Below, in pieces: positions 17,444 through 22,810 of a DNA stretch of 22,810 nt. Source of the DNA: Mnemiopsis leidyi. Lineage: Eukaryota > Ctenophora > Tentaculata > Lobata > Bolinopsidae. The DNA lies in the NCBI GenBank assembly GCA_000226015.1, contig JH153466.1, forward strand, positions 52,287 through 75,096, given 5' to 3'. Within the stretch, counting starts at the first letter, position 1. Each line of letters starts with the position of its first letter. The notes below the pieces were generated by a model. The model had not been told where the DNA came from, made no database searches, and worked only from the letters and a program-made list of their open reading frames with translations. The translations under genes and the position numbers were made by a program.

Positions 17444-20400
17444 TCAGCACCTCTCAAATACCTTGTACAAATCATGTAAATCAGCGACCTGCAAGACCGC
17501 CCCACTGGAAGTTACACTCATATCTGGAATAAAGAAAGATTTAAACTGAGGAAACAATATGTGCTCCACAGTAAACTTCCAGTCTGGAACGTTTGGATCT
17601 GTCGGATCTTTCTGGGTAGACTGCGTGGCGCCGTCCTCGTTCTCACGCTCCAGCGGCTTCATTGTGTACAGCCGGGCTATCTCCATGGCTACAGTCTGGA
17701 AACATCCCTTCTCGCTCTCCCAGTCTACTTCAGTTGCCAGTCTCAACAAGAACATGGGTATTTGATGAAGGAGCGGGTAATACTGCTCCACTAGCATGGG
17801 TAATCCTGATAAGCTTCCTTCCTCTGTTATTACGATGCTGAAATAATCGTCTAACATTTCTCGTTTTGATAGGAGCAGTTCAGTTGCAAAAGTAGCGAGT
17901 TCTTCTTTGGGACCGTGGTCTGGATTCCAACTGCTACTCTCATCATCAAGAGCTATCATTACTAAATCGTGTATTGGAGCTGCCTCAGAAAAGTTGAATA
18001 TGTCAAAGTTCTGAAAATCAAATATCACCTTCTGATAAAACAGAGCTTCAGAGAGCTTACCAAAATCAAAGAGGTACAGTTTCGTTTTAACTTGAGCGAG
18101 GGCGTACTGAGAGTTGGCAACACCAACAAACTTGTGTTCACGCATCAGATCAACAGCTCCTTCGTGACGAGCCTTACAGATGTCTTCTTGTAGGTTCAAC
18201 ACTGAAGTGAGATATATCGGTCTTCTGTGTGTTGGATTTCCTGGTTTGGGGGCTTCCTTCGGGACAAACTCCTCCACGTTAATGGTGTTGATGTTTTCTT
18301 TGTTTTCACTTGATGAACTTGAACCTTTAACTTCCTTGTGAGACGGTCCTGGTCTATCCTCAACAACGGTGCTAAACAAACCAGAAGAAGACGAAGCAGA
18401 GGGGTTACTCTTGGCATTTTTCTTCTCCTCCGTTCTGTTGGCTTGGTTGGCGATAAAGAGATCAAGTTTTGTCTGATTGCAGTCAGTTCTGACTAGCTGG
18501 TGATCATACACTCGACTACTTTCTGACCCTTCTACAGCTTTCTTCTTTCCTTTGACCTCCTCGACAGCAGCTGCCATGTCAAATCCTGGTAATCTGGGGT
18601 TTTGTTTGAATTAATCTTAAACACTTTAACCATCAACTCCAACTTACCATGAGCGAGAATGCATATAAAAACTTAGGCGAATTCAAGAAATACAAGCTTA
18701 ACGTCGTCCAATAAAAAGGAGCATTTTCATGTTTGGTGATTGGTGATATAAAACTATTTACTAGAACGATGTAATATTCAAGAACTAACCTGGCCTGAGT
18801 GTAGTAGTTTCTAGAAGTAGAACACTGGTACAAAGTCTGCTGAGCTTTAGCCTGAATACCCGCGATAATCTCATCCTCATGCAGAAAGTGAACTTCGTTT
18901 TTAGTGGGATGCACATTGACGTCTATGTTTTGGGGATCTATGTGAATGCTGAGATAAACAAAGGGATAACTGTTTTTAGGTAAGACTGACGCATATACCG
19001 CCTCAAATGCTTTCTTTGCGGCTGAAGATTCCACCAGCCTGTTGTTTATGAACAAGATGAACCTGAACGATTTTCCGCTGTAGTTAGCGTTAGTGAGATA
19101 ACCAGACGATTTAAAACCGAAGTTTTTGTCATCACACGAGAATTCTATAAGTTCCTTGCCGAGGGAGGGTCCATATAAATTACTAATTGTGTCAATCTTT
19201 GTAGCTTTGGAAGTTGTGCGAATCTTTGGCATGTTATCTCCTATAAAAAATCGGGATAAATGTACATGGTAACTCTTGAACCAAGTAATTTGCTTGTTAG
19301 GTTAAAAGGCAAGACGACTTTGAAAAAAGCACGCAACACGATACAAATCTACTTCTCTTGCAGTTAATAAACATTCTTTAATGTCCTCTTTTTATTTAAA
19401 CAAATAATTTCATGATCCAAACTGACCGGACTTCTTAAGGGAGAAGGCAGTGCCTGTGTTGTGGATGGCATAACACGTTATCACGTGAGCAACCTTGTTA
19501 AACTCATCACGGCCATTCATGGCCCGTTTTCTTGTTCCCATGTTGTAGAACAAATCCTCAGCTGTTATAGTAGTTCCCGTGTTTCCTGAAAGTTAGGCAG
19601 TCAATATTTTACTTTTAATGGGCGAAAGATGAAATCAACTTTTGGTTGAAGATATCGGTAAGAAATTCAAAGTTTCACACCTAAATTTTCATTAAAAACC
19701 AAACAGCTAACCATATAGTTAGTTGATTTAAACTGCAGTGCATAAGGTTTAAATCCCTAACTTGATAAAAGTAATTTACATGCAATTTGCAAAGTACCAG
19801 CGCATGGTTTAGGTTCAGCAGATGCTCCTGGTTTCTTGGGATGAAGCTTTCCATCTCTGTAATGTCCCACCCATGCACACTTGTCAAATGCTGAATTATA
19901 TCAGGAAATCAAGCAACCAAATGTTCAGATTAGGGTGGTGGCAAACACCCCAGAAAAAAAATTAACAGGTAAAGTTTTGAACTTCGAGACTTTTCTCAAT
20001 CGATTTATCGTCCAATATTAGCTCAGGTTCAAAGAGAGAAAGTTGCCACTTGCCAGTTGCCACCCCCTAGTATGACAACATGAAGTGTGGTATACACGCT
20101 GACCTGACCCCCGGACAACATTTTTTGCAAACGATTTTGAGCAAAAACGCTAAGAAATAGATACTTGAAAGTTTTAGATAAGGTAGATTTCATCACGTTC
20201 TGTGGCTTAGGCTATGTTTGACGAGGAATCCGAATTTGATAGTTTTGAATCCGACTTGATCATAACGTGACCCTTTAGGTGCCCCCCTTATGAGGCCCAA
20301 AAATGGAAATATTCAAGTATTAGGCAGAAGAAAAGTTAGACTAGTATTTTCACGCAAAATTTGACAAGGAATCCGAATTAAAAGATCGAAGCCGAAATAG

Positions 20401-21301
20401 TCTCACGTGATCCCCTAAGTGACCCCTTATTCTTAAGCTAGAAGAAAAGTTTGACCAGCATTGAGACGTGAAATTACAAGTAATCTGAAAACCACGTGTC
20501 TTTTCTGGCTGGAGGCAACCTTTGCGTTTTGCGACTTATAATCTATATGTTCATATATTATGAGCATACACATACATATATAAAAAGGTATTTAGAAATT
20601 AAAAAATCGAATAAGACTGACCTGTTTTAGTTTGAATGGTGACAAAAGAGACATGGCTGATTGACGCTAGTGCTTCTCCTCTAAAGCCATGAGTACTAAT
20701 GGACCTCAGATCAGAGAATGTTTTCAGTTTACTCGTGGTGAATCTCTCACAAACAATACCCAAATCTTCCTTTCTTATTCCATGACCTTTCGTAAAAAAG
20801 AGGGCAATTGAAACAATCTATCATAAGGACTGGTACATCGGATTTAATTAAAAGTAAAGAAATCACATTTCAGTCCAAACTTTAGTTTGGCTTGGTAGAT
20901 TTCAAAGAAGACAGTATACGTAAAACTTTGGAATAAATTTAAATAGATGATCAAAACATTATTCTAACCAGTGTCTGTGATCTGAAGCATCTTTAAGCCA
21001 CCATCATCAACTGATACAGTAATTGAGTCAGATCCTGTAACAATGTTAAGGATAATTTATTAAACTTGTGACTGAATTTTGTTTTGAATGATCATTTTTG
21101 ATAAGAAAGATGGGGCAGAAATAAAATGAAAGTATTTCTAATGTGGTCTTAGGATAAGAAAAACACTGACTTACCTGCATCAATGCTGTTTTCAACCAAT
21201 TCTTTAATTGCATTGCATGGTCTTTGAACAACCTCTCCTGCAGCTATCCTGTTTATTACAACTTCATCCAGCTTACATATCTTGCCCACTTCTAAGGCCA
21301 T
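17444..21301 (-). CDS. MLH1: MLH1 DNA mismatch repair protein (7 exons, complete)
   Basis: MLH1 is the common MutL subunit; it pairs with PMS2 or PMS1 after MutS recognises a mismatch. Exons on the minus strand: 21175-21301, 20969-21034, 20622-20786, 19798-19890, 19427-19585, 18790-19240 and 17444-18593. They total 2211 nt or 736 aa (human 756). All joins keep frame and have GT/AG borders. The GHL ATPase motifs keep human numbering: E34 and N38 in [11 protein letters not shown]63-x-G-x-G in DTGHG, and GFRGEAL at 98-104. The transducer domain has [15 protein letters not shown] Ser-rich linker (SSSSSEN) of low conservation follows, then the dimerisation domain from [14 protein letters not shown] to the invariant C-terminal FERC, whose Cys helps complete the metal site of the PMS2 partner. 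The start at 21301 fits the family N-terminus and follows with no intervening sequence. The linker plus the whole C-terminal half is one 1150-nt exon. Confidence 0.98.
20214..20463. repeat. Diverged tandem duplication in MLH1 intron 3
   Basis: Two copies with a period of about 145 bp start at about 20214 and 20358. Both contain TTTGAC(G/A)AGGAATCCGAATT, then ACGTGA(C/T)CCC followed by a run like AAGTGACCCCTTAT, then AGAAGAAAAGTT. They lie between MLH1 exons 3 and 4 and are non-coding. Confidence 0.7.
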
Positions 21302-21465
21302 GGACTAAAAGATGAAAAACAGATTTTAGATCTACAAGAAAACAAATTTTGTACTGATCAGCATTTTCTACAGCTAGTACTCAAAGAAATTAAACAATAA
21401 TTTTTTTAAATAAAACAATAATTTCTATTTATATATATCAATTCAATAGCACAGCTACAGTCGCC
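21302..21465. promoter_or_regulatory. Probable MLH1 5' leader and promoter region
   Basis: The MLH1 ATG is at 21301, so its leader and promoter should lie here or further right. Minus-strand sequence is AT-rich with no clear TATA box or initiator that I can defend. The assignment rests on position only. Confidence 0.35.
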
Positions 21466-21625
21466 TGCTACACACCCCAAATGCAGTGTAGCAGCAGACA
21501 CGCCCAGCACGAAGTGAGGCTTCGTGGCTGCATGTGCGCGAGCAAGCCGCGGGAGGAACGCTGCCGCCACAGACCCCTGGTCTGACCTGGCAGATAGCTT
21601 CACCGGCGTCTCTAACCGCTCATGC
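21466..21625. repeat. GC-rich block with three hairpins upstream of MLH1
   Basis: In AT-rich surroundings this 160-bp block is GC-rich. It contains self-complementary pairs: CTGCTACAC with GTGTAGCAG (about 21472-21500), CACGAAG with CTTCGTG (21508-21526) and CAGACC with GGTCTG (21570-21584). It could be a SINE-like or MITE insertion. I could not fit it to a tRNA or to another RNA family. Confidence 0.5.
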
Positions 21626-21755
21626 AGGCAACCTGAACTCAGAAAATTATTTTTACAGATATTAAGAAATCTAGCTCAAGTTAAGTAAACAAAAGTTTTT
21701 ATGAGTTGAATAACCCTTGTTACATGTCAATGAATCGATCATGTCATGCTGGTGC

Positions 21756-21920
21756 TAACTGTGAACAACATAGGACAATGTACAGGACCAATTGTGCGTC
21801 GACAGGATGGATTGCGGGCCGGCATCTAAAAAGTGAGCCTAAATTGAGCAATTTGGGCACGCTTTTCATACAACTGCGCACAATCCGTCCGATTTAAACG
21901 GCCTATGTTGTTCACAGTAA
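21756..21920. mobile_element. 159-bp Harbinger-like MITE with TAA target duplication
   Basis: The element is 21759-21917. The terminal 16 bases CTGTGAACAACATAGG are a perfect inverted repeat (right arm CCTATGTTGTTCACAG at 21902-21917). Weaker pairing continues inward (ATTGTGCG with CGCACAAT). TAA lies on both sides (21756-21758 and 21918-21920), a duplication typical of PIF/Harbinger insertions. No protein is encoded. Confidence 0.8.
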
Positions 21921-21939
21921 GAGTAGTTTATATCTTGTT

Positions 21940-22545
21940 GATCGAACTTTAACTTTTATTCCAAACACTGCAATCAAACAACTTATACTTGCCCATCAGA
22001 CCAGGTCTTTCTACCACCTCAAATATCCTAGCACTTCAAAGAATCATTGGAGGAGCTAAGGCTAAAAATCTGAAAGCCACCACTATTTTCATAGACTTTA
22101 AGAAAGCCTGAGGCCAACATCAAGAGTAGTAGTGGAAGACAGCTTAAGCATGACGCAGACTTTAAATACCTCGGTAGCTGGATTGCAACTACTGAACAAG
22201 ACATCCGAACAAGAAAGGCAAAGGCCTGGGCTGCATGCCATAAACTGATGAAAATCTAACCTCAGGAGAAGTATGAAGATCAGACTCTTCGTTGCAACAG
22301 TGGAGTCTATCCTGCTTGGACATGATGGCCTTGGACGTGAGCTGGAAGCAGCACTTGAATAACTTAGAAGTGTATGGGACACTCCCTTAAGCTACAATGA
22401 AAATCCAGGAGCGGAGAATGGGGCTTGCTGGACACCTTCAGCGACATCCAGAACTTACAGAAAGCAGCCTTCTAGTATGGGAACCTAAGCACGGGACAAG
22501 GACACGGGGCTTATGCAACACAACTGGATAGAGCTAGCAGCGCGG
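21940..22545 (+). pseudogene. Internally deleted non-LTR retrotransposon reverse transcriptase
   Basis: This is the decayed remnant of a LINE-type ORF2. The first part (about 21995-22109) reads RPGLSTTSNILALQRIIGG and then TTIFIDFKKA, the fingers/palm start of a non-LTR reverse transcriptase. Right after it the frame jumps to IKSSSGRQLKHDADFKYLGS (from about 22116), which lies C-terminal to the catalytic site in intact elements, so the catalytic YADD/FADD region is deleted. Later pieces in shifted frames read KIRLFVATVESIL, RRMGLAG and LVWEPKHG, also typical of this family's C-terminal part. Several stops and frameshifts follow 22257. It is clearly inactive. The family comparison is from memory. 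Confidence 0.85.
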
Positions 22546-22810
22546 CAGATTCCCCTTAATGCAAACCTCAACCTTCTCGTTTACATTATAATTGATATTT
22601 ATTGAATGATTATTTTAATCTATTACAATTGGAAAATTCATAGGTAAAAATAAATAAAATAAATAATATAAATAATAAATAATGATGCCAGCATCATCAC
22701 ACATAATCTCCTAAAAATTTCAAAAGACCTTAAAAATATTTAACAAATTTAATAAAAAGCATTAATTTAAACTAATAAATATTAATGAATTTCTTCTTAG
22801 CAACAAATGG
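22546..22810. other. AT-rich tail, nothing recognised
   Basis: This is A/T-rich DNA with repeated AAATAAATAAT motifs from 22650 to 22685, possibly the degenerate 3' tail of the retrotransposon to its left. No gene is seen. Confidence 0.5.

Noticed and set aside
17559..18193. Plus-strand open frames opposite MLH1
   Set aside because: They are shadows of the MLH1 last exon, whose protein sequence is clearly conserved.
18196..18465. 89-codon minus-strand open frame overlapping MLH1
   Set aside because: It is an alternative frame of the MLH1 linker exon and is out of phase with the conserved protein.
21466..21625. Possible tRNA gene in the GC-rich block
   Set aside because: The stems do not arrange into a cloverleaf and no A-box/B-box pair at proper spacing was seen.
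1..22810. CRISPR array, bacterial operon or phage region
   Set aside because: Spliced animal-type genes, poly-AT introns and eukaryotic transposons throughout; none of the tandem repeats has unique spacers.

Overview
The window is nuclear DNA from an invertebrate animal. Protein genes are split by short AT-rich introns with GT/GC...AG borders and have animal-type sequences. Intergenic and intronic DNA is full of small inverted-repeat transposons, minisatellites, microsatellites and non-LTR retrotransposon debris. I cannot name the phylum. A eukaryotic UPF0047/YjbQ gene, a FLYWCH-bearing element and a non-LTR reverse transcriptase relic would fit a cnidarian, sponge or other invertebrate, and argue against a vertebrate.

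Four protein genes can be supported. Three lie head-to-tail on the minus strand. From right to left they are MLH1 (7 coding exons, 21301 to 17444, 736 aa, complete), a UPF0047/YjbQ-family gene (4 exons, 16880 to 14774, 157 aa, complete) and RAD18 (7 exons recognised, 12700 to 4640, partial: the Rad6-binding C-terminus was not found). The fourth is a plus-strand, single-exon gene at 7916-8890. It encodes a 324-aa type II membrane protein of the carbohydrate sulfotransferase kind, and it sits entirely inside the 6.1-kb intron 5 of RAD18 on the opposite strand.

Layout: 1-780, a 22-bp tandem repeat and unassigned DNA. 781-1827, a transposon with terminal inverted repeats and a FLYWCH-domain relic. 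1836-4638, more repeats, including a hAT-like 597-bp element (3112-3708) and a 212-bp MITE (4225-4436). 4640-12700, RAD18 with its nested sulfotransferase, an 11-bp minisatellite and a foldback repeat cluster. 12701-14773, intergenic. 14774-16880, the YjbQ gene, whose introns hold a MITE related to the 781-1827 element, a TATATG microsatellite and a roughly 250-bp tandem duplication. 17444-21301, MLH1. 21302-22810, upstream DNA with a GC-rich hairpin block, a 159-bp Harbinger-like MITE and an internally deleted reverse-transcriptase fragment.

MLH1 (mismatch repair) and RAD18 (post-replication repair ubiquitin ligase) are both genome-maintenance genes, but nothing in the sequence shows co-regulation. 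The YjbQ protein is probably metabolic and the sulfotransferase-like protein probably Golgi. The least expected features are the antisense nested sulfotransferase with degraded PAPS-binding motifs, a GC-AG intron next to a 26-nt microexon in RAD18, and a transposon family whose ends carry a doubled 14-bp motif at identical 92-bp spacing.
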